Part shown: piece after piece, positions 11,297 through 23,569 of the stretch
Position numbering within the stretch: the first letter of the stretch is position 1
Layout of the letters: each line of letters begins with the position of its first letter
Assembly: GCA_028023455.1 (NCBI GenBank)
Contig: JAQFVV010001001.1
Location: 1-64,000, forward strand
Direction of reading: 5' to 3'
Origin: Epiperipatus broadwayi
Lineage: Eukaryota; Onychophora; Udeonychophora; Euonychophora; Peripatidae
DNA length: 64,000 nucleotides
The notes under the pieces: generated by a model
The model's input: the letters and a program-made list of their open reading frames with translations, nothing else
Databases searched by the model: none
What the model was told of the DNA's origin: nothing
Position numbers and translations under genes: made by a program

Positions 11297-11900
11297 GTTT
11301 GGGGGGAGGAGGGTTTCCTGGCAAAGAAATTTCAAATGCTTTCTCTGGCTAAGCATTTATCACAAAGTTTGTTGAGCAATTAACAATGCTCATTGTTTAT
11401 ATCTTACAAGCTTAAGAGAATTGGGTCATGTCATCTAAGACTCTTATTTAAAGTATTTATAGTCTTCTCTTTAAGATTTATGTGATATTATATTGTTAAG
11501 ACTACTATTATATGGTATGGCTGATTATCTTTCAGCCCCATGTAGCTATTTGAGTTGGATAGCTGGTTTTAAAGACATGTAGGTGTCTGAAAGTATCAGA
11601 TTTTCCACTCAATAGACAACTTTTAGATAAATGCTGGCTTTGGGTTGGTATTTTTAGATCTAGTGTCTAAACCTAAGGACTGCCAAAGCACAAAACCTTG
11701 GTCAGAGGTTTGGAGGGGGGGTTCCTGACAGAGATATTTTGAATGCTTTCTCTGGCTAAACATTTATCACCAAGCTTGTTTAGGGAATTGGCAATGCTCT
11801 TTGTTTATATCTTACAAGCTTAAGAGAATTGGGTCATGTGATCTATGACTCCTATTTTGACTATTCATATTAAAGTTATATTTTATAAGGTATTTAAATC

Positions 11901-14900
11901 TATAAGAATAAACTTCTTTTTGGACCCAGTTCAAATGCCATCAAATGTGGAAGCCAAATGCGTAATAAAAGCTAAAAAAAATAAAGAAAGTAAAATCGTA
12001 ATTGAAATTTAAAAAATCCAAAACTAAAAATTAAAATAAACACCAAATTGTGTAATAATGAAAATTTTAAAATAAATACTAAATTGCATAGTTATGCAAG
12101 TTAAAATTGGTGAGCAATATGAGAAGAGAAATAGACTAAAGCAAAGAAATTATAATATTAAGAACATAAAATAAGAAGAGTATGTAATGTAATTAAAAAG
12201 GAGAGAGAAAACAGTGGACAGAAAGATAAATATACTTATTATCAGAGTTGTTTATAACCAGGTGTGAATTAGAGAGGTCTAAGATGTTAGTCAAACACTG
12301 CATTTAATTTATAATAGTTAGTCGAACAATTCATTCAATTTAAAATCAGGAAATAAAATAATGTTTTTGAGAGCTAATATATGATAAAAGAAGTAAAATG
12401 AGAATTTTTATTATTTAAAGTAAAATAATATTTTAGAGTAAATAAATATACAGTGATAAAAATAAGTTAAATAAAATATATAATGAAAAAAATAAAAAGC
12501 TACATAATGAAGTTCATAATAAAATAAATATTTTTAAATGGGTGTAGATTGTGTATATGCTATTAGAGTTATGGGGGGAGTGTACAGATAAAGGTCAAGG
12601 AAGGTAGTTTAATTGTGACTGTTGCTATGTGAACTTAAGACCTATAACAGGCTAAATAGAAGGGATTATCCAATAGGATGAGGATCCAGTAGATAATGTT
12701 CTGGACCCATCCAATATGGTGGGAGTAGTCCCAATCCCCTGACTAAATAAATGTGCACTCAATAGATCCAGATAAGCTGCCAATCAGTTCATGAGAAGAA
12801 AAATTTCCAACATTGTATTAAAACTTGCTTTAGTTTTATCCAAATGATCAGTGGATAAATACTGCCACTTGTAGTGACCCCATTTTATCTTTTAGAATGC
12901 AGACCCATTGGAGAAAGTCATGAGCTCATTCAATTGGCTAGTAGAGAAATTCCAGAATTGATAAATGGTTAAAGTTTTTTTATTGTGTAAGTCAAATATA
13001 AGCCAGATGTGTCTGCTATTCACAGCATTTATCATTTACATACACATTGAAAAGATGCATGTTTTCCCTCATGATCATCACATATGATATAATTCATTGT
13101 CAGTCAATGTAGATTGTTGCCTGGTAAGAAAAGGCAGCATAAAAGGTCACCCCCTGTGCTTTATTCATTTGTGTGCAATTGGATACTTATGTTATAATAA
13201 TATTAAATAAAGACATAAAGATGGAAAGTAAAAATCAAATGGTAAAGCCAGTCAAAAAAAATTTAGTGTAAGAGCTAAAATGGGTCAAACTGACACATTT
13301 TACCTCTCAAACTGGAAGAGGGTATGTGATGTATTGCTAGCAGATATTTGTGTTATATGATTCATAATTTTAAAAAATATATATGATTAGCTAAGTAGGT
13401 TTTGAAATGCAATTTTATAAAATAAAAAGATCATGTATATTTTACTTTTAAAATATAATAAAACCATTTGTTTAAAATGTACTTTTATAAAGGTCAAAAA
13501 AAGGATTGCATTCTTTTTTTTAAACTATAGAGATTGGGTGGGGGAGAAATCTAAAATAGAATTAGAAAAAGTTTTAAAACTTTTTCTCTCTCTCTTTTTA
13601 AAGAAAATTCCTTTTATAAAGTACAAATAAGTAAATATGTAAAGTTAAAATAAAATTAATCGGTAAAAATAAATGATAGTAAAATATTCAAAAATATAAT
13701 TAGTTTATAAGATTTCTTAGTGATGATAATAATATTGAAATTCTATTAATTTAAAAACTATGTAAACTCTCAATGAGTTAGTAGATTAATCTAAACAAAA
13801 GAGTAGATTAAACCAAATGTAAAAAATTTTTTAGTTGAGAACAAAATTAAAAATAAGATAAGAAATTAAAAGAATAGGAGAGAAAAAAGTATCTAAAGTC
13901 ACTCTCTCTATTGTTATTCAGTCAGGATTGCTATTAGTGTTATTGCTATATAATATGGTTCATATTATTCATTCAATTCAGAGTCTAGCTATGCAGATTG
14001 CAGACTCAGAGTTTTGGGGAACTTTAAACACTATAATAAACTAGTCACTACTGCTGTGGTCTACATAATGCAGAAACCACATTAGCCATAGTCGTATTCA
14101 GCAGGCTTTAGACCCAAATCCCTTTGCAAATCAAATGAAGTCTCCTGGAACCAACACCCAAACAAATGCTTAGATTGTAAATAGACACTGCTGCGTACTC
14201 TCGCTCTCTCATTGTTTTACAGAAATCTGTAAGGAAAGCCATAAAACTACCAATGGAGATAACCAATTGGGAACTGACAATCATGAAAATCTAGGTATAG
14301 ACATATTGATACTTGTCTAAAGGTGCTTTTTATTTATTTTAAATGAACTTTAATTAACAAAGGACTATTATAAAATTTAGCCTGAAACTAATCATTAATC
14401 ATTTATATTTTATTTAACTGTTATATTGTGTTGTTTTATCTTATATTAGATATGTGTATGTTCGAATAAATATTAATGTCTGCATAAATCTTATTTCTCT
14501 CTTTTGTCACTGTGTCACTATTAATTTAAGAGTATAGTTATTTTTATGCATGTTAAGTTAAATGTACTGGATTGTGGTTTAGAGTGTGAGGTAGTCATGG
14601 GATATTTCAAGTGCTGGATTGTGTGCCTGTCATCTGAAGCATCCTGACTATATAACCTATGGTTATCTGGTGCCTGAGGTTGATCCTCAAAACAAATAAA
14701 ATTCTTTTAATGATAGGGATTTTAATGTTGCAGTTGAGGTGGGCCACAGTCTAGAAATGTGATTGGGTTATGGTTTTGCATAGCTTGATCTGATCATGGG
14801 TATCATTGATGGCTAATGCTATCAATGGTATTCTTGCCTCTGCATGAAGTACCAATCTGTTCTCATAGATTTCAAAAGATATTAGTTATATTTTATCAGG

Positions 14901-15599
14901 TATTTAAACCTACAAGAATGAACTTTTTTTTTGGACCCACTTTAATATATATGCTTTATGAAATATACAACAAATGTATAATAAAAACTTTAATCCTGGA
15001 TATTATGACCTTAACTCAAACACTGCTTTCAAAACTTTAATTTTAGTAGTATCTTCTTAAAAAACATCTTACATATTACAATACTTATTTTTATTGGATA
15101 CCATTTGATCTTTTGTTTATAACACTTCTTTCATGTATCTCTTTTAGTTGTATTCTACATGCACAAGTTTAGTTTTTTGCAGATCAAAAATGAGTTTGTG
15201 CTTCTTTTCATGATTTAAAAATATACATATGTAAATGCTGCTGAGATTTGTTGTGAAACTAATATAAATTAAAACCATTTTGCTCTTGAACTCTTTTTTT
15301 TCACTACTTTATTCGTAATAATTTACCTTCATGTATATTATTATTACTGTTACTTAGGCTAGCACTACTTTAACACACTATAAAAAAATAGAAGTTAGAA
15401 TTAGATGTTAAATTTAATTAACATGGCTTGTTTTCAGATGCATTGGAAGAGTATTTATAATAATAATATCAGCCTGAATAGACCATGTTTTTTTTAATTG
15501 GTTGCTTTAACAATTTTTTGTTTAAGATTTAACATAAATTAAATAAAAGATTAAACATGAGAAGTGTAGAAGGTCTTGAAAGGCTGTCATTTTGACTTC
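11901..15599. other. Gene-free AT-rich stretch with one dispersed repeat
   Basis: No gene is supported. A segment at 14880-14960 (GTTATATTTTATCAGGTATT, then AACTTTTTTTTTGGACCCAC) repeats one at 11870-11930 (GTTATATTTTATAAGGTATT, AACTTCTTTTTGGACCCAG), so a low-copy dispersed repeat lies here. The rest shows no structure beyond A/T runs. Confidence 0.5.
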
Positions 15600-16000
15600 A
15601 ACTATACACTAACCAAAACTAAATGTAAATATGGTACTATAGGATCTATTTCCCCCTTCTCACTATTATCACACTTCAATCATAAATTTATGTTTTGTAA
15701 TCACATTTTCTTCACAATTTTAATACTATTTCACTCTAGTTAAAAACACATGTACTGATTTTTTTCTGAGCATTTTTTTATTAATTGTGATATTATTATT
15801 GCAATAATACACTAAACAAAAATAAATGTAAATACATTACTATAGCATCTATTTTTCTCCTTATTAAATATTACATTTCAGACTTAAATTTATAGACTAT
15901 AATCACACTTTCTTCATCATTTAAATATTTTAACCTCTGTCATCAAATGCATAAATAATGATTTATTTTGAAATGTTTTTTTTATTAATGACAGAATTAT
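15600..16000 (+). repeat. Two-unit tandem duplication of about 210 bp
   Basis: The segment from ATACACTAACCAAAACTAAATG (about 15605) recurs from ATACACTAAACAAAAATAAATG (about 15808). Both continue with GTAAATA, ACTATAG-ATCTATTT, CACTTTCTTCA-like and TTTTTTTATTAAT sequences. It is diverged and non-coding. Confidence 0.65.
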
Positions 16001-16574
16001 TTCATTCACATAAACATATTTTTTTAATTGATTGTGGATTTGACATGTGATCAACTTGTGAACAAACATTTACATGGATCACATGACAGCCTTATGGAGA
16101 AACATTTTTACATTCACCAATCAGAAAACAGAAAAAAATTAGGGATTTTATATATAAGTTAGGTTTAAAAAAATCTAAATTAAAAATAAATGCATTATCT
16201 TTTCCTAATAATTAAGTGAAACTAGAAAGCAAAATGTAAAAAAACATTCAAATGTCAATAATATATTATACTCTAGAAAGACAACAAAATTTATAAAGTA
16301 TTTTATTTCTCGTGTATGTCTTTTTTTATCTCAATGTCCTGTGTGGTTTGAATGCAGAATTAAAGTATCTGGAAATTGTAAATAAAGTTCTGTAATCAAT
16401 TTCAGTTCTGACACTTCCAATGCTCAATCTTCTTATGATCTCTAAAGCAAAGAAGCAATTCACTTATCTTTTATTGTATTCAATATGATTGATTGAAAAG
16501 CTATAAAGTATAATAATAATAAATCAAATAGTTTATTATTCAAAAGTTCATAAGTTGTTTCAGCAGTCAAAATG

Positions 16575-16635
16575 GCAAAAGTGCAGCCATAATCTATAGA
16601 TCTTAAGTTCAGATTCTACCATTCTACTATAGCAC
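16575..16635 (+). repeat. Possible tRNA-like SINE head
   Basis: The plus strand has ATGGCAAAAGTGCAGCC (weak A-box) followed about 35 nt later by AAGTTCAGATTCTACC (B-box-like, GTTCRANNC). Only one copy is seen and the A-box is poor, so this is tentative. Confidence 0.25.
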
Positions 16636-16756
16636 TAAATCATGTAAAGCATCAAATAGAATCATCAATTTTCTTACAATATCACTACTTTTACACCATC
16701 TAGTGTAAACTTTAATAATATATACAAGATATACTGCTATCCTGTCTAAATATTTC

Positions 16757-16795
16757 AAGATAAGTTTCTAGCTTATGGCTTTCATCAGTAAGCTT
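16757..16795 (-). ncRNA. Hammerhead-like core, opposite strand of the dimer
   Basis: On the minus strand the core is CTGATGA (16788-16782), stem II AAGC CATAA GCTA with a clean AGC/GCT helix, then GAAAC (16768-16764) and TTATC. Core bases and stem II are intact, but stem III has lost its C-G pair (TTATC instead of TAGTC) and the inner stem I is weakened. It is probably inactive, but it supplies the stem II that the partner copy lost. Confidence 0.5.
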
Positions 16796-17121
16796 TTTGA
16801 ATTTTTTGAATAGAAACTTTTGCTCTAAGGAGCCTTTTGTCTAGCAGCCACATTTTACATTTTTGTTATACTATCCAGCTATTAGACCAAATTGAAAAAA
16901 TAAAAACCTTTTCAATCCAAGCCAATTTGCTTGCATAATTATATATATATCTGAATTCATATTTATATAATTATGCAGGGAAATTGTCCTGGATTAAAAA
17001 AAATGTATGAGTTTTTTTTTTTAATTTGGGATGGTAGACTGATACAATAACATAGGTAAGATATGACTAACAACGAAAATGTGCACTTGATTCAAAGATC
17101 TAAGTTCACTGTAGAAAAATT

Positions 17122-17178
17122 CCCAAATCTCCTCACTGATGAACACTATAAACTAGAAACTAGTCTGGGAATATTTGG
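17122..17178 (+). ncRNA. Hammerhead ribozyme candidate, well-preserved core and stem I
   Basis: The core is CTGATGA (17136-17142), a 13-nt stem II segment, GAAAC (17156-17160) and TAGTC (17161-17165). A-C pairs with G-U around TA to give a 2-bp stem III with a 2-nt loop, a layout known in natural type I hammerheads. The triplet is GUC, with cleavage after 17165. Stem I has an inner helix CTCA (17132-17135) with TGGG (17166-17169, one G-U), an internal loop, and an outer perfect 6-bp helix CCAAAT (17123-17128) with ATTTGG (17173-17178). Stem II has decayed in this copy; sister copies read AGC CACAA GCT there. Confidence 0.6.
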
Positions 17179-17240
17179 ATAGGTCAGTATTAACTAAAGA
17201 TTCATTAGGCAATGCTATCTAGCATCTATTGATTGATAAA

Positions 17241-18386
<1,146 letters not shown>

Positions 18387-19019
18387 TTAATCCTCGTATA
18401 TTCCCTATTATCTTATTCACCAATAGTAGGATTTTATACATACGTATAATTTCTCTCACTTAATATGCATCCAAAACAAGCATCAATTTGTCTTTTCAGA
18501 TCACTCATAGTTCTGTTATCTAATAAACTAAGGGTTTTCAAATTAATGTAAGATTAATATCTGATAAACTACATTTTATAATTAATCACTTATCAATTTT
18601 TTTGCTCAAACTTTCTGGACATTAATATTTTCCTCAATTCCTTCCTGGTTTCACTTTAAAATCATTCTAATAATTATGTGTGTTGAACTTATACATCATG
18701 TCTTTTGATATCAAGTTTAATCTTTCCTAATAAAAGTTAAGATATTTAAGATCAATAATTTTATTTAATAATAACTTCTTCTGACCTTGTCACTTCCTTA
18801 GAAATAAAATCACTTTTTAAAAGTTTTAATCAATATCCAAAAACTCATCTCATCATTCTCAAAACCGTAAAATAATCAAAATTTGCTACAATTAATGATG
18901 ATCTTGAAATTATTTTAGATCTATTAATTACAAAACTTCATGCCTGAATGATAAATATGTTGCAAAACCAAGTATAATAGTAAGGAAGTCATACATCACA
19001 TATCTTAATAAGCTTATAT
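18387..19019. other. Gene-free AT-rich stretch
   Basis: Nothing recognisable on either strand. Confidence 0.4.
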
Positions 19020-19240
19020 TACAAATGTAATATAATGAGCCTGCTAAAACTCTAAGCAAGCTTTTACAATAAATGCCACAAGAGAAAGAATTTAAAATGT
19101 TCTAGTGCCCCACTGAGGAGAACATTAGTTTGAAATTGATTTGGGAATAGGGATAATACTAGCTAGAGATTTTAAATATTTTCTCTTGCAGTATTTATTG
19201 TAAAAGCTTGTTTAGAGTTATTAGCATGCTTATTATAAAA
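19020..19240. repeat. Inverted repeat with central hammerhead candidate
   Basis: Imperfect arms of about 55 bp flank the core. The left arm (about 19038-19095) contains CTCTAAGCAAGCTTTTACAA and GCCACAAGAGAAAG. The right arm (about 19180-19240) contains TTTCTCTTGCAGTATTTATT and GTAAAAGCTTGTTTAGAG. The arms can extend stem I of the hammerhead outward, making one long hairpin. The right arm resembles the downstream part of the units at 11.3 and 11.75 kb. No coding capacity. Confidence 0.7.
19102..19162 (+). ncRNA. Hammerhead ribozyme candidate in an inverted repeat
   Basis: The core is CTGAGGA (19113-19119), a four-pair stem II GAAC ATTA GTTT (19120-19131), GAAA (19132-19135), then TTGATT: A15.1-T15.2 pair with A-T around a TG loop, leaving a UU cleavage site at 19141. 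The inner stem I is perfect, CCCA (19109-19112) with TGGG (19142-19145), and an outer helix CTAGT (19102-19106) pairs with ACTAG (19158-19162). All three helices can form. The final U at the cleavage position is permitted (NUH) but usually slower than C. Confidence 0.6.
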
Positions 19241-20324
19241 CCATGTATACCAAATAAAAGCCTTGAAAAATTATTATAAAGAAAAATGTATTCTTGAAGG
19301 TTTAAAACTGAGCCAAATACTGTATTGACAATTACTAAAATTCCAGTAATCATATAAATTAGTTGATTACATTATTTTGTCATTTTTTTCTCAGTAGAAT
19401 CTTTCATGAAATAATTTTGCTTCAGTTCAACACTATCATTGTATTTTACATGAGTGGTAAATCATTAAGCTATATGATTCTATTAGTAAAATCAGACCTA
19501 TTTTACTTAAGAACCTCAATGAATAAATAATATTTGCATTTTATCAAAAAAAAACCCATTAAACTAATGTTTTCATACTATAGGATAATAGTTGCAAATG
19601 ATATCTAAATCATCATACTTATATATGTACAAAAATATATTTAAAATTATATATTAGCTTACTAATGATATCCTCTACACTGACTATAAATCCATTTTGG
19701 TTTTTATAAACTACAACAAGTAATTTTTGATCCTCAGATTTCTTTTTCAACAATATAAAATTTTGTACTAAATCTAAAGGCTATCAAAGTACCAAATTGT
19801 TTTGTAATATTATATCCAAACTTTCTAATCTCTTTGGAATAGTTAGAAGAGTTTCACAAGATTCTCTTCTGGGATCACTATTTGAAATTTATATTGACCT
19901 ACCTATATATAAATAATCATATACTTTGCTTTTCAAAAGATTATGTGATGTTAAAACTCCTAACATAAGATGTAACATAATACTTTCATTCAATTGTTGT
20001 AATTTTATTTAAGTTAGTCAGATGAAAGTTAATTATGGAACTTTTGGTGACTCTGGCATTCAGTACAGTGCTACACTATATAAGCACACTCATTACAAAT
20101 ATAATGGCAACTGTAAATAATCTTTATTTTTCTCATCTTGCAATCACAATATATTTGATTATCTGAAATGCGTATGCTATGGTGTTCATAGTCTGTGATA
20201 ACTTCTATGCTAATAAATATATATTGGAATGTAAAAGCTACTTTTTCCATAGTCTATGATAACTCGAATGCTAATATATATATACACTCATATGTAATTT
20301 TAAAAATAATGACATATATATATA
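19241..20324. other. Gene-free AT-rich stretch
   Basis: No gene is seen. A short local duplication lies at 20184-20280, where CATAGTCTGTGATAACTTC is followed by CATAGTCTATGATAACTCG. Confidence 0.45.
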
Positions 20325-20412
20325 TATATATATTAATATATTCAGTAACTCTTGATTATATTGTAATTCTTATCAACTGTCAAGTAATATGGAAGTTTAA
20401 TATCATATGATT
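20325..20412 (+). repeat. Flank repeat X, copy 1
   Basis: ATTCAGTAACTCTTGATTAT to AATATCATATGATTTATCAT recurs almost unchanged at 24715-24800, on the far side of the duplicated Copia-containing units. A shorter inverted copy lies at 25437-25482. It is therefore a direct repeat framing the whole 20.4-24.7 kb block. Confidence 0.7.
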
Positions 20413-21018
20413 TATCATTATTTTAAAATTAAAATGAAAACAAATTCGTAAATAAAAATAAATTTATTAAAAACTAAAAGCTAAAAGCATATACATTATT
20501 TTAAAATTAAAATAAAAACAAGTTTGTAAAGAAAAAAAAATTTATTAAAAACTAAAAGCTAAAATTAAAAAGAATTGTATAACGTATATATATCGCACAG
20601 ATAGAAAACTTTAAAAGTATTTTTTCTTTTTAAAATTAAAAAAAAAGTATTTGAATGTACTTTTTTTATAAAAATAAAAAAAATAAAGATTTAAAGATTA
20701 ATATTTTTTTAAAAATAACATAAATGAAAATGGAAACAGGTATTAATTAATTCCTATGTAATTTCAAAATCGAAATGATTGTTCTTTTAATTAAACGAAA
20801 AGCAAACTAGCTCTTGGAGCTCATATATAATTAAAAGGTCAGATAAGAGAATAAAAAAAATTAGTTTGACCAATGCAAGCACGAAGCCACAGCATGGACG
20901 AAAATGAAACATTAGAGTCATTGACATCATTCTAGAGTGATCCCTTGGATTTCTGATAAGAGGACCATAAAATTATAAAAGGCAAAATAATTGTTGTTGC
21001 AGCATGCTGACTATTAAG

Positions 21019-21219
21019 CTATATATGAATGGTAGCTGTATTGCAGACTTCACAATGTAGAAGTCTTGCAATAGATTTAATTTCCGGACAACCAGCTGAG
21101 GCCTCCAAATGACAGTTCTTGACTAACTGAATGGCAAGTAATGGCTTCATTTCAAAGGACAAACAGTCTACAAGAGTGATCATGAAAATGGACAAAACAG
21201 AATCCAGGCAATCTACCAT
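21019..21219 (-). pseudogene. Copia-type RNase H fragment (copy A)
   Basis: This minus-strand 66-aa frame contains HLEASAGCPEIKSIARLL and continues past a stop into the HI end. It aligns in pattern with the Ty1/Copia RNase H segment T/S-EAEY-xA-xxxxKEIxWLRRLL followed by TTIHxDNQ. The sister frame in copy B extends further and shows the NNQNAA remnant of the DNQ motif. Upstream coding sequence for the RT proper is absent. RNase H would degrade the RNA template during reverse transcription. This is a non-functional fragment. Confidence 0.5.
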
Positions 21220-21699
21220 GGAAAGTATGAACTTTTGTCATTATAGACAGTTTCAATATATCTTCTATAAGCAAAATAAGTTAAACTTAACTTTAAAGGA
21301 ACTTACCTGACTTAAAGAAAATTTTGACATTAATTTTATGTATAAATTAGCTAAGTTAATAATCATTTCCATTTTTCTTTCTTTAATAATTTCGTATTAA
21401 TTAAATTATTTGAATGTATTTAAATTTAAGTTGAGTGTGGACACTATATAGATTTGTTAAGTTTATGTGGGTTAGTTGTTATGCAGCTAAATTGGGTTAA
21501 TGGATTGGATATATTGGTGTAATTAATAAAAGTAATATGAAGATCCGCTATGTTCAGGATCAACTTTACACCGCACTTGGAAAAAGTAATCCCATTCTTA
21601 TCGACCATCAGAAGCAGACATATTCCCTGCTCCTTGTATCACTCCTTTAGCCTATGAAATGGGATGGTAAGTCGGTAAAAAGGATCACAATCCCTTCCT

Positions 21700-21990
21700 A
21701 TGGAGTTTTCTATTTATTTATTTTATTGTTCTTCTTGCCAGACAGATGTAACATTCTGGTACTGGATGAGAGACAATTTTTTTCTATATAACCATGTTGT
21801 TCAGATGTGTATTCCTGACAGTATGGTACTATGCTATTGTATTCATGCTGCATTGAATACTTCGATATATCAGATAGATTGGCATTAGTTTGACTGTGAA
21901 CTTTTGGCCTAGGGTTAAATAAGAGCTATAGAATATTTTATTTTTTGAACAAATCTATGTAGCGTATCTATATTCAACATTATAAAACAA
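21700..21990 (-). pseudogene. Copia-type integrase fragment (copy A)
   Basis: The minus strand reads VPYCQEYTSEQHGYIEKN and then STRMLHLSG, which follows the pattern PYTPEQNGxxERxNRT...ARxMLHxSGLP of Copia integrases. The frame is broken, and the plus-strand open frame over it is a shadow. It lies upstream of the RNase H fragment on the same strand in the correct order, with the RT between them deleted. Confidence 0.5.
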
Positions 21991-22330
21991 ACTCTTATTA
22001 AAATCCATCTGTGCAAATTTCTAAAATTTAAATTTTAAATATAAAAATAATAATAAATTTAAGATCATCTTTATTCCTTAATTTCTAAATATTTATATAT
22101 GCGTCAATAAATTTTCTTGTGTGTTATTTCTGGCAGTAGCTTATTTATTTATTTTTTTAATCTTATATATTATCTCTGTTGCTTCATGAGCTAGTGACTG
22201 TGGCATTTCGGTCATATTTATTTAAATTCTGGATCTTACTATAAGTATCTGCCTACTATATAAATTTTCCAGGTTTGAATGGCCTGGTGGCACCCTTGTA
22301 TGCAGATATGGTAAGATTCTGATTCACCCC

Positions 22331-22861
22331 AACCATTATAATTGGACTCCCAATATAGCATGATGTATAATAAACCATGAGTACCTTGAAAATTTACCAG
22401 TAACTTTTTTTTTTAAAATGAAATATTTTTTGTAATTATACATAAAGTTATAAACTTGGATTCTGTGTAAAAAGTACTGCCAGTATGAAAAATTGTGCAT
22501 ATGTATAAATAGGTGTGAGGAATAAAATGTAATAATTAATATAAATAATTTTTCTAAAAAAAAGTCTAAAATTAAGTAACTTGTTTGACTTGCCTATGTT
22601 AGTAATAATGAAATGTAGGAAAAAGGAAACTCTTGTGGGAGGAAGTATAATCTCAGCTGGGGTAGAAGGGAAATAATAGTCAACAACTTATTTTATTTTG
22701 TAATTACTAACAAAAGTTTTGTCTTTTTAAATTTTTTGTGTATATAATCAATTTGTGTAGTATAATTACTAACACTAAGTAAATTCTTTATTTATTTTTT
22801 TAAGGTTTTTGTTTTTTGAGGAAGTTCACTGATATGTAATGGTATACATATGCCATTACAT
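22331..22861. other. Spacer between the duplicated units
   Basis: Not shared with either unit and no gene recognised. A short palindrome, TAATGGTATACATATGCCATTA, lies at about 22838-22859, at the edge of copy B. Confidence 0.45.
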
Positions 22862-23281
22862 TATTTTAGAATTTAAACTAAAACAAGTTCGTAAATAAAA
22901 ATACATTTATTAAAACTAAAAGCTAAAATTAAAAAGAATTGTATAATGTATATATATTGCACAGATGGAAAACTTTTTTTAAAATAAAAAAAAAAGTATT
23001 TGAATGTAACTTTTTTATAAAAAAAAAAAAAGTAAAGATTTAAAGATAAATATTTTTTTAAAAGCAACATAAATGAAAATGGAAACAGATATTAATTGAT
23101 TCCTATGTAATCTCAAAATGGAAATGATCGTTCTTTTAATTAAACAAAAAGCAAACTAACCCTTGGGGCTCATATATAATTAAAAGGTCAGATAAGAGAA
23201 TCAAAAAAATTAGCTTAATCAATGCAAGCACGAAGCCACAGCACGGACTGAAAATAGAACATTAAAGTCACTGACATCATG

Positions 23282-23569
23282 CTAGATCAATCCCTTAGAT
23301 TTCTGATAAGAGGACCATAAAATTATAAAAGACAAAATAATTGTTGTTGCAGCATTCTGATTATTAAGCTGTATATGAATGGTAGTTGTATTGCAGACTT
23401 CATGATGTAGGAGTCTTGCAATAGATTTAATTTCTGGACAACCAGCTGAGGCCTCCAGATGATGGTTTTTGACCAAATGAATGGCAAGTAGCGGCTCCAT
23501 TTCAAAGGACAAACAGTCTACAAGAGTGATCATGAAAATGGACAAAACAGACTCCAGGCAATCTACCAT
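23282..23569 (-). pseudogene. Copia-type RNase H fragment (copy B)
   Basis: The 95-aa minus-strand frame keeps HLEASAGCPEIKSIARLL, then TTTIHIQLNNQNAATTI. In Ty1/Copia RNase H the matching stretch is EAEY...KEIxWLxRLL...TTIxxDNQxA. The catalytic Asp of DNQ is Asn here. The start Met is arbitrary because the piece begins inside the domain. Its counterpart in copy A differs at several residues, so both have drifted since duplication. A chance frame is the alternative, but two motifs in the right order and spacing make Copia the better reading. Confidence 0.55.

Larger units (their letters stand above)
10765..11900 (+). repeat. Array of three hammerhead-bearing repeat units
   Basis: Three diverged direct copies begin near 10765, 11065 and 11480. 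Each starts with TTATATTGCTAAGACTAC-like sequence, then TAGCTATTTGAGTTGGATAGC, then GACATGTATGTGTCTGAAA, then a hammerhead-like core. Copies 2 and 3 continue with GCTTTCTCTGGCTAA and CTTACAAGCTTAAGAGAATT. The core is intact in copies 1 and 2 (separate entries) and decayed in copy 3 (about 11660-11700, CTAAGGA and AAAAC). There is no protein-coding capacity. The downstream part resembles the flank of the hammerhead unit at 19.1 kb, so they belong to one superfamily. Confidence 0.75.
16680..17240. repeat. Inverted dimer of a hammerhead-bearing repeat
   Basis: Two copies of one unit face away from each other around a centre near 16955. The inner arms pair (ATCCAAGCCAATTTGCTTGC on the left with GCAGGGAAATTGTCCTGGAT on the right, extended by imperfect arms to about 16860 and 17050). 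The outer parts carry a hammerhead-like core on the minus strand (16764-16788) and one on the plus strand (17136-17160), equally distant from the centre. The unit matches copies at 53.6 and 58.4-58.9 kb, for example GATTCAAAGATCTAAGTTCA here and GATCCAAAGATCTAGGTGCA at 58.67 kb. There are no open frames. Confidence 0.7.
20415..22330. repeat. Duplicated 1.9-kb unit, copy A
   Basis: From ACTAAAAGCTAAAATTAAAA to GCAGATATGGTAAGATTC this unit matches 22862-24690 over nearly its whole length with scattered substitutions and small indels. It includes Copia protein remnants on the minus strand. Its left end has an extra local duplication of the first 80 bp (20420-20485 and 20495-20570). The divergence suggests an old duplication. 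Confidence 0.8.
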
